The translations under genes were made by a program, and so were the position numbers. From Vibrio albus (GTDB taxonomy: Bacteria > Pseudomonadota > Gammaproteobacteria > Enterobacterales > Vibrionaceae): DNA of 64,000 nt. How positions within the stretch are numbered: the stretch's first letter is position 1; the number at the start of each line of letters is the position of its first letter. The DNA lies in the NCBI RefSeq assembly GCF_003144035.1, contig NZ_QFWT01000003.1:248001-312000 (forward strand). Direction: 5' to 3'. Of the stretch, positions 1 through 9,612 are shown in pieces. Below the pieces are notes generated by a model. The model saw only the letters and a list, made by a program, of their open reading frames with translations. It made no database searches and was not told the DNA's origin.

Positions 1-1
1 C

Positions 2-1738
2 GGTCCGGAAGCAGGATCGGATGCCGGTAGTATTCCGGATATCGGCGTTGTGTGCCGGGGTGAGTATAACGGGCAGGACGTTATCGGAATTCAGCTGAAC
101 TGGGATAAACGTTATATCACTCTAGCCCCGGTGGCGACGGTATTAGGGCTTGCGTTTAAATTACATGACCCTGACCAGCTGCTTGGTGAAGAATCGGATT
201 TAGGCATCACACTGGCGCTGATTCCCACCAGCCATCCCGGTGTTGAGACCGGTGAAAGGCATGATCCGATGGGGCTTGCTTTTATGAATGGCCCGACACG
301 GGGACACGAGGTATTTATTCCTATAGACTGGATTATCGGCGGACAAGAATATGCGGGTAAGGGCTGGAAGATGTTAATGGAATGTCTTTCTGCCGGGCGG
401 GGTATCTCATTACCTGCAATGGGAACCGCTATCGGGCATCTGACGGCTCGTACGACAGGAGCATACGCTTACGTCCGAAAGCAGTTTGGTGTGTCGATAG
501 GGCATTTTGAAGGGGTGGCGCAAAAGCTCGGCCGCATAGGTGGCATGACCTATATGCTCGAGGCAACGCGGACCCTGACCACGACGGCTCTGGACCTGCG
601 TGAAAAACCAGGAATTATTACTGCTATAGCAAAATCGCATATGACCGAAATGGCCAGAGTTATCATTAATGACGCGATGGATATTCACGGTGGACGCGGG
701 CTTCAGGAAGGGCCGATGAATTACCTGGCCAATCACTATGTCGGCACTCCGATAGCCATTACTGTCGAAGGTTCGAATGTACTTACGCGGAACCTGATGA
801 TATTTGGTCAGGGGGCTATCCGGTGTCATCCCTATGTATTGAATGAAATGTCGGCGGCGGCTGACCCGGATCAGAATCAGGGAAGGGAGACATTCAGCCA
901 GTTATTCTTTCAGCACATACGGCATACCACACGTAATGGCCTTGGGACATTAACCGCAGGGCTGACCGGGTCTTGGTTTATCAGTAGCAGTGTTAGCGGA
1001 GAGACAAAAGCCTATTATCGGCAACTGACTCGTCTTAGCAGAGCGCTCTCATTCAGTACCGATATTGCCATGGCAACTTTAGGAGGGGATCTTAAGCGGA
1101 GAGAGATGATATCGGCCCGGCTGGGGGACGTACTCAGCTATTTGTATATTGCCTCAGCGGTGTTGAAACGCTACGAAGATGATGGTCGTCAGCAAAGTGA
1201 CCTGATTTATGTTCACTATGGGGTTCAGCACTGTATGCATTATGCCGGAGTTGCATTGCAGGAGGTTTGTGCCAATTTTCCTGTTTTCGCGATCGGAACC
1301 GTTCTGAATCGCTGGATATTCCCTTATGGTAACTACTTCCGCAAGCCATCTGATCAACTCACCGGGAAAATAGCGGAAAGTTTAATGAGTCCGGGCCCGC
1401 ACAGGGAAAGATTAACCGGTTTGTGCTATGTCGGTGGGCATGAAACCGATGCCGTTGCCATTGTTGATCGCGCATTTAAGGCCATGTACGGTATACGACC
1501 ATTGGAAAGAAAACTCAAAAATGCGTTTCAGCAGGGTATAGTGTCAGCAAAGGCTCCTCTTGAGTTAAGACTTAAACAAGCGTTAGATGCTGGGGTCTTG
1601 ACCGAAGAGGAAATTGAAGCGATTCGTGATGCCGATAAACTGCGTTACAGAGCGATTCAGGTCGATCATTTCAGCAATGATTTTTCTGAAGTCTTGACCT
1701 ATCGTGATTCAACCTCTATAAGAACTCCAACCACTTAG
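2..1738 (+). CDS. fadE: Acyl-CoA dehydrogenase FadE, 3' part (5' end outside window)
   Basis: First step of fatty-acid beta-oxidation: FAD-dependent oxidation of acyl-CoA to trans-2-enoyl-CoA. The reading frame is open from base 2, where it reads GPEAGSDAGSIPDIG, a conserved stretch of the FadE middle domain. About 578 residues are present, while FadE proteins are about 815 long, so roughly 235 N-terminal residues lie upstream of the window. Visible are the flavin/substrate-binding region (GGQEYAGKGWKMLMECLSAG), the segment with the conserved Glu (VEGSN followed by LTRNLMIFGQG), and the long C-terminal extension typical of FadE (DUF1974). The first ATG-like codon inside the window (GTG at 50) is not the start. 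Family assignment is secure; the promoter and any FadR site are not visible. Confidence 0.95.
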   Translation, partial: GPEAGSDAGSIPDIGVVCRGEYNGQDVIGIQLNWDKRYITLAPVATVLGLAFKLHDPDQLLGEESDLGITLALIPTSHPGVETGERHDPMGLAFMNGPTRGHEVFIPIDWIIGGQEYAGKGWKMLMECLSAGRGISLPAMGTAIGHLTARTTGAYAYVRKQFGVSIGHFEGVAQKLGRIGGMTYMLEATRTLTTTALDLREKPGIITAIAKSHMTEMARVIINDAMDIHGGRGLQEGPMNYLANHYVGTPIAITVEGSNVLTRNLMIFGQGAIRCHPYVLNEMSAAADPDQNQGRETFSQLFFQHIRHTTRNGLGTLTAGLTGSWFISSSVSGETKAYYRQLTRLSRALSFSTDIAMATLGGDLKRREMISARLGDVLSYLYIASAVLKRYEDDGRQQSDLIYVHYGVQHCMHYAGVALQEVCANFPVFAIGTVLNRWIFPYGNYFRKPSDQLTGKIAESLMSPGPHRERLTGLCYVGGHETDAVAIVDRAFKAMYGIRPLERKLKNAFQQGIVSAKAPLELRLKQALDAGVLTEEEIEAIRDADKLRYRAIQVDHFSNDFSEVLTYRDSTSIRTPTT

Positions 1739-1822
1739 GAATTAAAAGGAAATAAGCAGAAAAAGGGTGCGCTCTTGTCTGTAACCTTTTATCCTTTGAC
1801 CGTTTTTTTAAGGAAGTTGAAT

Positions 1823-3025
1823 ATGATCATCAAACCAAGAATTCGTGGATTTATCTGTACCACAACCCATCCTGTGGGCTGTGAAGCCAATGTAAAAGAG
1901 CAAATCGCTTATACCAAAGCACAAGGTCCGATCAAAAATGCACCTAAACGTGTGTTGGTTGTCGGTTCTTCAAGTGGTTATGGCCTATCTTCCCGTATTG
2001 CGGCTGCATTCGGCGGTGGTGCGTCAACTATTGGTGTTTTCTTTGAGAAAGCCGGTACTGAAAAAAGAACTGGCACGGCTGGTTTTTATAATGCGGCTGC
2101 GTTTGACAAACTGGCTCACGAAGAAGGCCTGTATGCGAAAAGCCTGAACGGTGATGCTTTCTCAAATGAAGCAAAACAGAAAACCATCGACCTGATTAAA
2201 GAAGATTTAGGTCAGATTGATATGGTCGTTTATTCACTGGCTTCACCAGTACGTAAGATGCCAGAAACAGGTGAAGTGGTGCGTTCTTCCCTGAAGCCTA
2301 TCGGCCAGACTTACACATCGACAGCGGTTGACACTAACAAAGATGAAATCATCGAGGCAAGTGTGGAGCCGGCTACCGAGCAGGAAATCAAAGACACTGT
2401 AACGGTTATGGGCGGTGAAGACTGGGAGCTGTGGATCAACGCGCTTTCAGAAGCTGGCGTTCTGGCTGAAGGCTGCAAAACGGTGGCATACAGCTATATC
2501 GGTACTGAACTGACCTGGCCTATCTACTGGGATGGTGCTCTGGGTCAGGCAAAAATGGACCTGGACCGTGCCTCAGAGGCACTGAATGCTAAGCTATCTG
2601 TAACCGGCGGTAACGCGAACGTGGCTGTGCTGAAGTCTGTTGTGACTCAGGCGAGCTCTGCAATTCCGGTTATGCCTTTGTATATCGCAATGGTCTTTAA
2701 GAAAATGCGCGAAGAAGGCGTACATGAAGGCTGTATGGAACAGGTTTACCGTATGTTTAGCCAGCGTCTGTATAAAGACGACGGCAGTGCAGCTGAAGTT
2801 GATGACAAGAACCGTCTGCGTCTGGATGACTGGGAACTGCGTGATGATATTCAGGACCATTGTCGTCAGCTATGGCCGCAGATCACAACTGAGAATCTGA
2901 AAGAGCTGACCGATTACGAAGATTACAAAGCGGAATTCCTGAAGCTGTTTGGCTTTGGTGTTGAAGGCGTTGACTACGAAGCAGACGTAAACCCTGCAGT
3001 AGAATTTGATGTGATTGATATTTAA
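1823..3025 (+). CDS. fabV: Trans-2-enoyl-ACP reductase FabV
   Basis: NADH-dependent enoyl-ACP reductase, the last step of each fatty-acid elongation cycle; FabV enzymes are naturally resistant to triclosan. The ATG at 1823 is chosen because AAGGAAG lies just upstream and the product then has 400 residues, the usual FabV length; the longer frame from 1775 has no family support. The nucleotide-binding motif GSSSGYG is at residues 48-54, and the catalytic Tyr235 and Lys244 are in the Y-x8-K spacing special to FabV ([10 protein letters not shown]). It stands alone between fadE and a bidirectional terminator, placing a synthesis gene beside a degradation gene. Confidence 0.97.
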   Translation: MIIKPRIRGFICTTTHPVGCEANVKEQIAYTKAQGPIKNAPKRVLVVGSSSGYGLSSRIAAAFGGGASTIGVFFEKAGTEKRTGTAGFYNAAAFDKLAHEEGLYAKSLNGDAFSNEAKQKTIDLIKEDLGQIDMVVYSLASPVRKMPETGEVVRSSLKPIGQTYTSTAVDTNKDEIIEASVEPATEQEIKDTVTVMGGEDWELWINALSEAGVLAEGCKTVAYSYIGTELTWPIYWDGALGQAKMDLDRASEALNAKLSVTGGNANVAVLKSVVTQASSAIPVMPLYIAMVFKKMREEGVHEGCMEQVYRMFSQRLYKDDGSAAEVDDKNRLRLDDWELRDDIQDHCRQLWPQITTENLKELTDYEDYKAEFLKLFGFGVEGVDYEADVNPAVEFDVIDI

Positions 3026-3093
3026 TATCTTAATAAGATGTTTGCTTATCTGTATGGTATAAGTGAACCGTTAAGTATCTTATTGGTAATAAG

Positions 3094-3124
3094 AAGGGCA
3101 GCATTCCGCTGCCCTTTCTTTTAT
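3094..3124. terminator. Terminator between fabV and ybjL
   Basis: The inverted repeat AAGGGCAGC / GCTGCCCTT with a five-base loop is followed by a T-rich stretch on the + strand. It lies between convergent genes and probably serves both; the T tract on the - strand is weaker. Confidence 0.85.
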
Positions 3125-3150
3125 TTATGGTTATCCCATTCTGGTACAAC

Positions 3151-4833
3151 TTAACTCAGGATGATCAGAATCGTACCAGCTAATGTCATCAGGATATTGG
3201 CAATGGCATAGGTGCCTGCATAGCCAAGGGCCGGAATGGTGGAACGAGCGTAGTCATTAACGATGTCCATGGCCGGAGCACAGGTTCTGGCCCCAATAAT
3301 AGCGCCAAATAACAGGGCACGGTTCATCTTAAAGATATAAGCACCGACAAGATAGGCAACAACCACAGGAACCACGCTGACGATAAAGCCGATAGCAATG
3401 ACCTGCATACCTACTTCATTCAGGTAAGTCAGCATGTCGCTGCCGGCATTCAGACCAATCCCCACCATAAAAAACATCAGTCCTAAATCTTTGACCATAT
3501 TCAGTGCGCCTTGCGGTACATAGCCGAAAGTAGGATGGTTTGCCCGTAAGAAACCAAGTGTAATCCCGGACAACAAAAGCCCGACGGCATTGCCAAGGCC
3601 AAACGTTACCTGACCAAACGTCATGGTAATGAGGCCAAACAGAATACCCAGAATAAAGAAGCCGCAAAAAGCGAGTAGATCAGACATCTGACTGTGGATC
3701 GAAATAAAACCGATGCGTTCAGCCAGCCCGTGAACCCGGCTTTTTTCGCCGCTGACCTGTAGAACGTCGCCTTTTGCCAAGACGATGTTTAAATCGGTCG
3801 GCATTTCTATCTGTGCACGGACAACCCTGTTCAGGAAACAGCCATATTCGGCAAGGTTCAGATCTGATAATTTTTTGCCGGCAATGCTGTCGCTCTTTAC
3901 TACAATTTCTTCTTCGACGACTCGTAAATCAAGCAGGTTGCGGTCGAACACCTCTTTACCATTACGGAAGCTAGGATCCAAGCGTGCATGGCTGTCCGGA
4001 TAACCGACCAGAGCGATCTCATCGCCTTCCTGCAAGATCGCATCACCATCTGGGTGGGCCAGAATGCCCCCACGGCGAATACGCTCTATATAACAACCTG
4101 TCTGTCTATATATGCCCAATTCTCGCAGGTTTCTTCCATCAATCCAGTTAATGAGCTCTTGTCCGACACGGTAAGCCCGGATGATTGGCAGGTAGACTTT
4201 CTTCTGTCCTGCATTACCAATTCCCCGTTCCTTTGCGATGCGCTCGGCACTGTCATGGAGGTTTTCTTTTTGCAGCTTGGGCAGTAGCTTGGCAAACATA
4301 ATCATACTGGTCAGTCCGACCAGATAGGCGAGGGCATAACCAACGGATAGATTCCTGAGTACGGCGTCCATCTCCATATTATGTGGCAGTGTGGCAAGAC
4401 CGGAATTGAGGGCATCCTGAGCACCAACCAGAACCGGGGTAGCGGTCAGTGCACCGGCCATAACACCAGCGGATAAGCCAAAACTAATGCCTAAGTAATG
4501 GCTGGTAAAATAGGTCAGGCTAATGGCGGTAACGAGTACGATCAGACTAAGAAGAAAGTAATGTTTGCCATCACGGAAGAATATACCGAAAAAATTGGGC
4601 CCGGCTTCGATACCAACACAGTAGATAAACAGCATAAAACCGATGCTCAGGGCATCATAGCTGAAAGAAAAACCGATATTACCCATAACCAGGGCGGTAA
4701 AAAGAACACCGATAGAGTTACCGAGTTGCAGGCTCCCGAAACGGATTTTGCCAATAGCCAGACCAATGGCCAGCACAACAAAGATCAATAAAATGGGGTT
4801 TTGTTCAAGAATGGTGGCGACGTCAATATTCAC
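3151..4833 (-). CDS. ybjL: YbjL-family membrane transporter (aspartate:alanine exchanger superfamily)
   Basis: Inner-membrane protein of 560 residues in the AAE (aspartate-alanine exchanger) family; the substrate of YbjL itself is unsettled. The sequence matches the YbjL plan: five to six membrane segments (about residues 1-190), a cytoplasmic centre with two TrkA-C/RCK-C domains (about 200-370; [20 protein letters not shown] and VLQVSG are typical), then a second block of about six membrane segments containing [18 protein letters not shown]. The length equals the Escherichia coli homologue (about 561). As in enteric bacteria it lies near grxA on the same strand, a preserved neighbourhood. 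RCK-C domains suggest ligand gating; that part is inference. Confidence 0.9.
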   Translation of the reverse strand: MNIDVATILEQNPILLIFVVLAIGLAIGKIRFGSLQLGNSIGVLFTALVMGNIGFSFSYDALSIGFMLFIYCVGIEAGPNFFGIFFRDGKHYFLLSLIVLVTAISLTYFTSHYLGISFGLSAGVMAGALTATPVLVGAQDALNSGLATLPHNMEMDAVLRNLSVGYALAYLVGLTSMIMFAKLLPKLQKENLHDSAERIAKERGIGNAGQKKVYLPIIRAYRVGQELINWIDGRNLRELGIYRQTGCYIERIRRGGILAHPDGDAILQEGDEIALVGYPDSHARLDPSFRNGKEVFDRNLLDLRVVEEEIVVKSDSIAGKKLSDLNLAEYGCFLNRVVRAQIEMPTDLNIVLAKGDVLQVSGEKSRVHGLAERIGFISIHSQMSDLLAFCGFFILGILFGLITMTFGQVTFGLGNAVGLLLSGITLGFLRANHPTFGYVPQGALNMVKDLGLMFFMVGIGLNAGSDMLTYLNEVGMQVIAIGFIVSVVPVVVAYLVGAYIFKMNRALLFGAIIGARTCAPAMDIVNDYARSTIPALGYAGTYAIANILMTLAGTILIILS

Positions 4834-4935
4834 AGCTTAGCTCAAAACAACAGGTTGTGACGGAAAGGAAAGAGAGTGGGTAAATTGTATAGGAATATAC
4901 GAAAATGATAAGCAGAAAATAGGGAAAGAGTGCGA

Positions 4936-4986
4936 AAAAAAAGATATATGGTGCTGAGATTAATACAGCACCAAGATTATTTTTTA
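4936..4986 (-). terminator. Terminator downstream of grxA
   Basis: On the - strand TGGTGCTG and CAGCACCA (4949-4973) form an 8-bp stem, followed by TATATC and a run of eight T. On the + strand the hairpin is also followed by T residues, so it could work both ways. It separates grxA from ybjL, suggesting separate transcripts. Confidence 0.75.
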
Positions 4987-5014
4987 CATCGGTAGGGGAG
5001 CCTGGTTGGTTGTA

Positions 5015-5278
5015 CTACTCGTACAAGCCCAGATTTTCTTTTGCATAGGCCTCAAACTCAGTGCATCCACCGATATGCTCCTGATCGATAAAAATCTGAG
5101 GCACGGTTTCTACAGGCTTACCGGCACTTTTTTCCAGATCGGCTTTGCTGATACCTTCGGCGTGGATATCAACATAGCGGTATTTGAAATCGTCGCGCTT
5201 TTCTTCCAGAGAATCCGCGATGTTTTTAGCTCTGACACAGAAAGGGCAGCCAGGGCGACCAAAAATAACAACAAACAT
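5015..5278 (-). CDS. grxA: Glutaredoxin 1
   Basis: Small cytoplasmic glutathione-dependent dithiol oxidoreductase; in enterics it reduces class I ribonucleotide reductase, OxyR and PAPS reductase. The active site GCPFC puts the catalytic cysteines at residues 11 and 14, and TVPQIF (cis-Pro loop) and GGCTEF (glutathione site) are present. The start at 5278 (MFVVIFGRPG) gives 87 residues, matching GrxA (85), with AGAGGA upstream; the frame opening at 5293 would add five residues with no homology. The window also encodes thioredoxin reductase and a class II ribonucleotide reductase. Regulation by OxyR is known in E. coli; no clear OxyR site was recognised here. Confidence 0.95.
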   Translation of the reverse strand: MFVVIFGRPGCPFCVRAKNIADSLEEKRDDFKYRYVDIHAEGISKADLEKSAGKPVETVPQIFIDQEHIGGCTEFEAYAKENLGLYE

Positions 5279-5458
5279 TTTACTTCCTCTCAATTTATTC
5301 AGCTTATTTTATTGGGCTACTATGCATCAACCATTAGTAGAAATAAAGCAGGAATCACTTTTTGGTCTGATAGGTAAAATCGATGAAAGAGAAACACGCA
5401 CTAGTCAGCCGGAACCTGCTAATCTTTTTACTATAAGTAAGTTATCAAGGAGAGAGAG

Positions 5459-6700
5459 ATGTTCCAGTTTATGACGTCAGCCAGAATTATATTTGGTGAA
5501 GGAGCGCTTGTCTCCTCGCTCTCTATACTTAATCACTATGGGTATAGTGTACTTTTGGTAACAGGGAAAAATCATCAGCGGGCAGCACAGTTGACGGCCT
5601 ACCTTAACAGCCAGAATATGCGTTACCAGCATGTATCTGTGTATGGGGAACCTCATATAACAATGGTGGAAGAAACGGCGGTTATAGGGAGGCGTTTTAA
5701 GCCTGATATGGTTATTGCAATGGGGGGAGGCAGTGCTTTGGACATGGGCAAGGCTCTGGCGGCGATTATCCCAAACCAGGGGGATGTCTATGACTACGTT
5801 GAAGTTGTCGGACGAAGTGTCCCTCTGAAGGCAAAGTGTCTCCCGATGATCGCGATTCCGACGAATGCTAGTACCGGGGCTGAAGTAACGAATAAAGCCG
5901 TTTTGCGGTCTGGGCAGGACAAGGTTAAAGTCAGTCTGCGCAGCCCCGATATCCTTCCCGACGTTGCTATTGTTGATCCCACCCTGACTTATGATATGGA
6001 CTCATTTTTGTCGGGCAGGGGAGCCATGAAGACATTTACCCATCTGATGGAGTCTTATGTATGTGGTGACCCGAACCCCTTGACCGATATGATTTGTGAG
6101 GAAGGCCTTCGCCGGTTGAGCAAGGCTATTCTCTCCGGGTGTCTTGAAAACAATCTCAAAGCCAGATCTGACCTGGCCTTTGCCGCCATGCTTGGCGGTA
6201 TGGCTATCTCGAATACAAAGCTGGGAGCCGCGAATGGACTGGCGTCTTCTCTGGGTGGGAAAATAAACGCCCCTCATAGTGTGATTACTGCCAGACTGGG
6301 ACCTTATGTGATGGAAGAAAATATCAATGCCGCCAGATTGGCCGGGCGTAATGATCTTCTTCACCGATACCGGAAGCTGGCCCGGATTGTTACAGGTAAC
6401 ACAAGTTCAAACGAATCAGATGGTGTTACCTGGGCAAGCAGGATGCTTGAACGGTTTAAAGTGCCCCAGTTAACGGAGTTTGAAGTGTGTTCCGTTCCCT
6501 TTGATAAGGTTGCCGGTGATGCGATGCAGTCTTCTTCAATTAAAGGAAACCCTTTGCCGTTAACAGAAGGACGATTAATGCATATTCTCAAACAGGTATG
6601 TGCAGGAAGTGAGGGGTTAAGAGCAGGAGAGGTATCAGATATTCAAATGGAAAAAGTGCATATTAAAGAAGTAAATCATAAGCTGGAGAAGGGTGTTTAG
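5459..6700 (+). CDS. Iron-containing alcohol dehydrogenase family protein with altered metal site
   Basis: 413 residues with the full fold of the Fe-dependent (group III) alcohol dehydrogenases: NAD-binding GGGSALDMGK (residues 89-98), PTNASTGAEVT (134-144), then the metal region. Fe-ADHs bind the metal with one Asp and three His. Here the Asp of the usual TGMDALTHAIEAY motif is Lys191 (GAMKTFTHLMESY), His195 is kept, the third ligand in the usual HAMAH motif is Asn259 (NGLAS), and His273 (APHS) is kept. Two of four ligands and the nearby second His (Ser263) are therefore changed. The coding frame is intact, with AAGGAGAGAGAG before ATG, so it is not an obvious pseudogene. It may use no iron, have a different reaction, or bind NAD only. 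It converges on hexR; no substrate can be named. Confidence 0.8.
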   Translation: MFQFMTSARIIFGEGALVSSLSILNHYGYSVLLVTGKNHQRAAQLTAYLNSQNMRYQHVSVYGEPHITMVEETAVIGRRFKPDMVIAMGGGSALDMGKALAAIIPNQGDVYDYVEVVGRSVPLKAKCLPMIAIPTNASTGAEVTNKAVLRSGQDKVKVSLRSPDILPDVAIVDPTLTYDMDSFLSGRGAMKTFTHLMESYVCGDPNPLTDMICEEGLRRLSKAILSGCLENNLKARSDLAFAAMLGGMAISNTKLGAANGLASSLGGKINAPHSVITARLGPYVMEENINAARLAGRNDLLHRYRKLARIVTGNTSSNESDGVTWASRMLERFKVPQLTEFEVCSVPFDKVAGDAMQSSSIKGNPLPLTEGRLMHILKQVCAGSEGLRAGEVSDIQMEKVHIKEVNHKLEKGV

Positions 6701-6720
6701 CCTCCCGGAAGGAGGCTAAA
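6696..6720. terminator. Hairpin between the Fe-ADH gene and hexR
   Basis: A perfect 10-bp inverted repeat (TTTAGCCTCC / GGAGGCTAAA) with a five-base loop lies between convergent genes and includes the stop codon of the Fe-ADH gene. No T tract follows on either strand, so its strength as an intrinsic terminator is uncertain. Confidence 0.5.
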
Positions 6721-6729
6721 GGTAAAGCA

Positions 6730-7584
6730 TCAGAATTGGGTAATTTTATCGTAACGTGAATCTTTCAGAGCCTCTTTTACCCGTTTAAGGTTTTCCCTGA
6801 AGCCGGTACCACGTCTCAGGGTAAACCCGGTTGCCAGCACATCAATAACGGTCATCTGTACGACACGGCTTGCCATCGGCATATAAACGTCGGTATCTTC
6901 CGGGACATCCAGAGTAATCGACAGAGAAGCCGATTTATCCAGAGGTGAGTCTTTGGCAGTGATAGCGATTACAGTGGCACCATTTTCTCGCGCCAGTGCT
7001 GCTACTTCAACCAGACTTTTTGTCCGGCCAGTATGAGAAATCAGCACTACAACATCATTATCAGTGCAATTGATACAACTCATACGCTGCATCACAATAT
7101 CATCAAAGCAGGCGATAGGGATGTTGAAGCGGATAAATTTATTCTGAGCATCTTTCGCAACTGCAGACGAGGCTCCGAGTCCAAAAAAGGAGATGCGCTT
7201 AGCCTGAGTCAGCAAATCAACCGCACGGTTGACCTGCAATGGGTCCAGGCTGTTTTTCGCAACGTCCAGGCAAGCCATGGTGGACTCAAAAATTTTATGT
7301 GCGTAGGCGTCCGGACCGTCATCTTCTTCTACATTGCGGTTCACATACGGAGTACCGTTCGCAAGGCTCTGAGCCAGGTGAAGCTTAAAGTCAGGAAAAC
7401 CTTTGGTGTCCAAACGTCGGCAAAAACGGTTAACCGTTGGCTCACTCACATCAGCCATCTTGGCTAACGTTGCAATACTGGAGTGAATTGCCGTCTGTGG
7501 AGAAGCCATGATGACTTCAGCCACTTTGCGTTCTGATTTGCTGAAGTTATCCAGGCTTTTTCGTATCTTTTCTAGTGTATTCAT
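6730..7584 (-). CDS. hexR: HexR, RpiR-family regulator of central carbon metabolism
   Basis: 284-residue transcription factor that in gammaproteobacteria senses 2-keto-3-deoxy-6-phosphogluconate and controls glycolysis, Entner-Doudoroff and gluconeogenic genes. The N-terminal HTH_6 domain (about 1-77; LAKMADVSEPTVNRFCRRL is the recognition region) is followed by a SIS sugar-phosphate-binding domain (about 125-255; FFGLGASS and SHTGRTKSLVEVA are the phosphosugar loops). Length and sequence agree with HexR along its whole length. It is a single gene here; no zwf-pgl-edd genes are adjacent. A partial match to the reported HexR operator lies far away, between glgC and ihfA. Confidence 0.93.
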   Translation of the reverse strand: MNTLEKIRKSLDNFSKSERKVAEVIMASPQTAIHSSIATLAKMADVSEPTVNRFCRRLDTKGFPDFKLHLAQSLANGTPYVNRNVEEDDGPDAYAHKIFESTMACLDVAKNSLDPLQVNRAVDLLTQAKRISFFGLGASSAVAKDAQNKFIRFNIPIACFDDIVMQRMSCINCTDNDVVVLISHTGRTKSLVEVAALARENGATVIAITAKDSPLDKSASLSITLDVPEDTDVYMPMASRVVQMTVIDVLATGFTLRRGTGFRENLKRVKEALKDSRYDKITQF

Positions 7585-7857
7585 AAGATTAGACAGTAAA
7601 TTATATACTACTCACACGCCCATTCTTCGCGTTAACATGCTGGCAGCTTGAATGAACCTACAACTTTATTCCAGTATAAACCTAAGTGTTCTGCTGAAAG
7701 AAATAAAAGCGGTTTAAAAACGAGATTTATTAGCGAGAATATGACAAACCTCAAACAAAATTTCAGTTTTGGAAGCTGGGTACGCGATAAAAACGCTAGA
7801 ATTCCCGCTGGGTGCCTTCTGATTGATTAATTAATTACATAAATCAGAAAGAAAATT

Positions 7858-9507
7858 TCAGTTTGAATCCTGTATTTTTTCTATTAGCTCATCGATTTCT
7901 TTCCGAAGAGAATGGCAGTGCGCCGCAATGTCTCTCTGCTCTTCAAGAATGGCGGAAAGAATGGATTCAGTGGTCAGTGGATTAGCCAGAACCACCCGGA
8001 ATACGATCGTGTCCAGATAATCCCACTTAGCCGGGTTCAGTCTGGTTCGTGAGACAAATGATTTTCCGGATTCACGCTGACGCTTCTGAATGTACGTGGT
8101 CAATTCATTAAGAAGTCGGTGTAATTTATCTTTGTGATCACCGGCTGCCAGGCTAAGGGCTTTTTGGGCTTTTTCCGGAACATACCGATAGGTCAGCAGA
8201 CACAGCTCAGGGTCGGAAATGAGTTCAAAATCTTCTTGTTTGCTGATTAAATCTGCAAAATATTTGGCTTTATTGATGCTTGCATCAATCAAAAGTTCAT
8301 ACCCAGGACGGCTGATAATATGCATGGCTGCATACACCAGCATTGCCATACCTGAGCGTGAGCCTTCCAGAGTATGGCTGCCCAGATCTTTGGAGCCTTT
8401 ACGCAGAATGTATTCAGCGTGGTGCTCAATAACAGAAACCGCATCCGGGTTTTTAAACAAAACCATGCCAGCCCCCATGGGCAAGTACAGCTGTTTATGG
8501 GCATCAATGGTGATGGAATCTGCCAGCTCAACGCCATCCAGAAGGTGACGATTGTTCTTCGACATCATGGTTGCACCACCCCAGGCAGCATCAACGTGAA
8601 AATGACACTGTTCCCGATGACTGATCTCAGCCATTTCTCTAAGAGGATCTATATTCCCGGTTTCTGTCGTTCCGGCCACACCGATGATGGCAAACGGCTT
8701 GATATTTTTTCTTTTTAGATCTGAAAGTTTTTGTTCAAGGTCTTGAATGCAGGTTCTATTATTGTCATCAGTTTTGACTGCAATAAGATTATCCTGGCCG
8801 ATGCCCAGAATATTCGCTGCTTTTCTTAGTGAATAGTGTCCCCGTTCGGAAACCAATATGGCAAGATCATCATAGCCATAATATTTCATCGCCCTAAAGA
8901 GACCTTCGCTCTCTACACCGCGGAAAGTGCCATCTGCTTTCAGTGCGTTGTTTCTTGCCACCCACAATGCGGTGATGTTTGCGATGGTGCCGCCAGAGCA
9001 GAATGCGCCGAGAGAGTGCTTGGCGCTGTGCATCCACTTTGTATAGAAAGCATCACTTTCGGCATAGAAAAGCCGGTGAAGCATACCCAGAACCTGACGT
9101 TCAAGTGGTGTGAAGGCTTTTGATGTTTCAATCTTCACCAGATTCTGATTCAGTGCAATCATGATCTTAGACAACGGCATAATGAAATATGGAAGTGCCG
9201 ATGTCATATGTCCGATAAAGCTTGGTGCAGAGGTATGCACGGACTGTGATACTAATGTATCCAGCAGGTGTTGTGTATGGTCGGAAACAAAAGAAGGCTT
9301 TTCGGGCAGAATAGGGTCAGAAAAATCTTTCTCAATATCACTTAAGCGTTTTTCTTCTGCGACGATATGCTCCCTCAGAAACTGATTGAGGTTCTGCGAG
9401 AGTTCAGTTTCGATTCTGGATAAGGTGGAATCCGGGGCTTCCGGGACCGTAAATATCCGAAGCAGGCTTTCGAAGCTGACATCTGCTGTTTTATTTTCCG
9501 ATAACAT
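7858..9507 (-). CDS. panP: PLP-dependent aspartate 1-decarboxylase PanP
   Basis: Group II PLP decarboxylase that makes beta-alanine from aspartate for pantothenate and CoA; vibrios use PanP where other bacteria use the pyruvoyl enzyme PanD. The ATG at 9507 (MLSENKTADVSFESLLRIF) is chosen because the vibrio family begins there; an upstream TTG at 9552 adds 15 unsupported residues. The product has 549 residues. Visible are SFIGHMTSALPYF (substrate pocket), SGGTIANI (PLP phosphate), HVDAAWGG with the ring-binding Asp306, and DAHK with the Schiff-base Lys338. It is downstream of lysO on the same strand with about 105 bp between them. No terminator was recognised after it. Confidence 0.92.
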   Translation of the reverse strand: MLSENKTADVSFESLLRIFTVPEAPDSTLSRIETELSQNLNQFLREHIVAEEKRLSDIEKDFSDPILPEKPSFVSDHTQHLLDTLVSQSVHTSAPSFIGHMTSALPYFIMPLSKIMIALNQNLVKIETSKAFTPLERQVLGMLHRLFYAESDAFYTKWMHSAKHSLGAFCSGGTIANITALWVARNNALKADGTFRGVESEGLFRAMKYYGYDDLAILVSERGHYSLRKAANILGIGQDNLIAVKTDDNNRTCIQDLEQKLSDLKRKNIKPFAIIGVAGTTETGNIDPLREMAEISHREQCHFHVDAAWGGATMMSKNNRHLLDGVELADSITIDAHKQLYLPMGAGMVLFKNPDAVSVIEHHAEYILRKGSKDLGSHTLEGSRSGMAMLVYAAMHIISRPGYELLIDASINKAKYFADLISKQEDFELISDPELCLLTYRYVPEKAQKALSLAAGDHKDKLHRLLNELTTYIQKRQRESGKSFVSRTRLNPAKWDYLDTIVFRVVLANPLTTESILSAILEEQRDIAAHCHSLRKEIDELIEKIQDSN

Positions 9508-9612
9508 ACTCGTATTGCTTTTACATTCACTTATCTGTTTCTGGCGGGACAATCTAAACGAAAATTAGATCAAAGTCCCGTTTTAATTCCGTAAACTGAT
9601 TTTTCCGGATTT

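Noticed and set aside
5794..7467. Reading frames on the opposite strands of the Fe-ADH and hexR genes
   Set aside because: They overlap strongly supported genes and show no family features.
7648..7830. 60-residue reading frame between hexR and panP
   Set aside because: No ribosome-binding site, no known family, low-complexity charge pattern, and it lies in a normal promoter gap.
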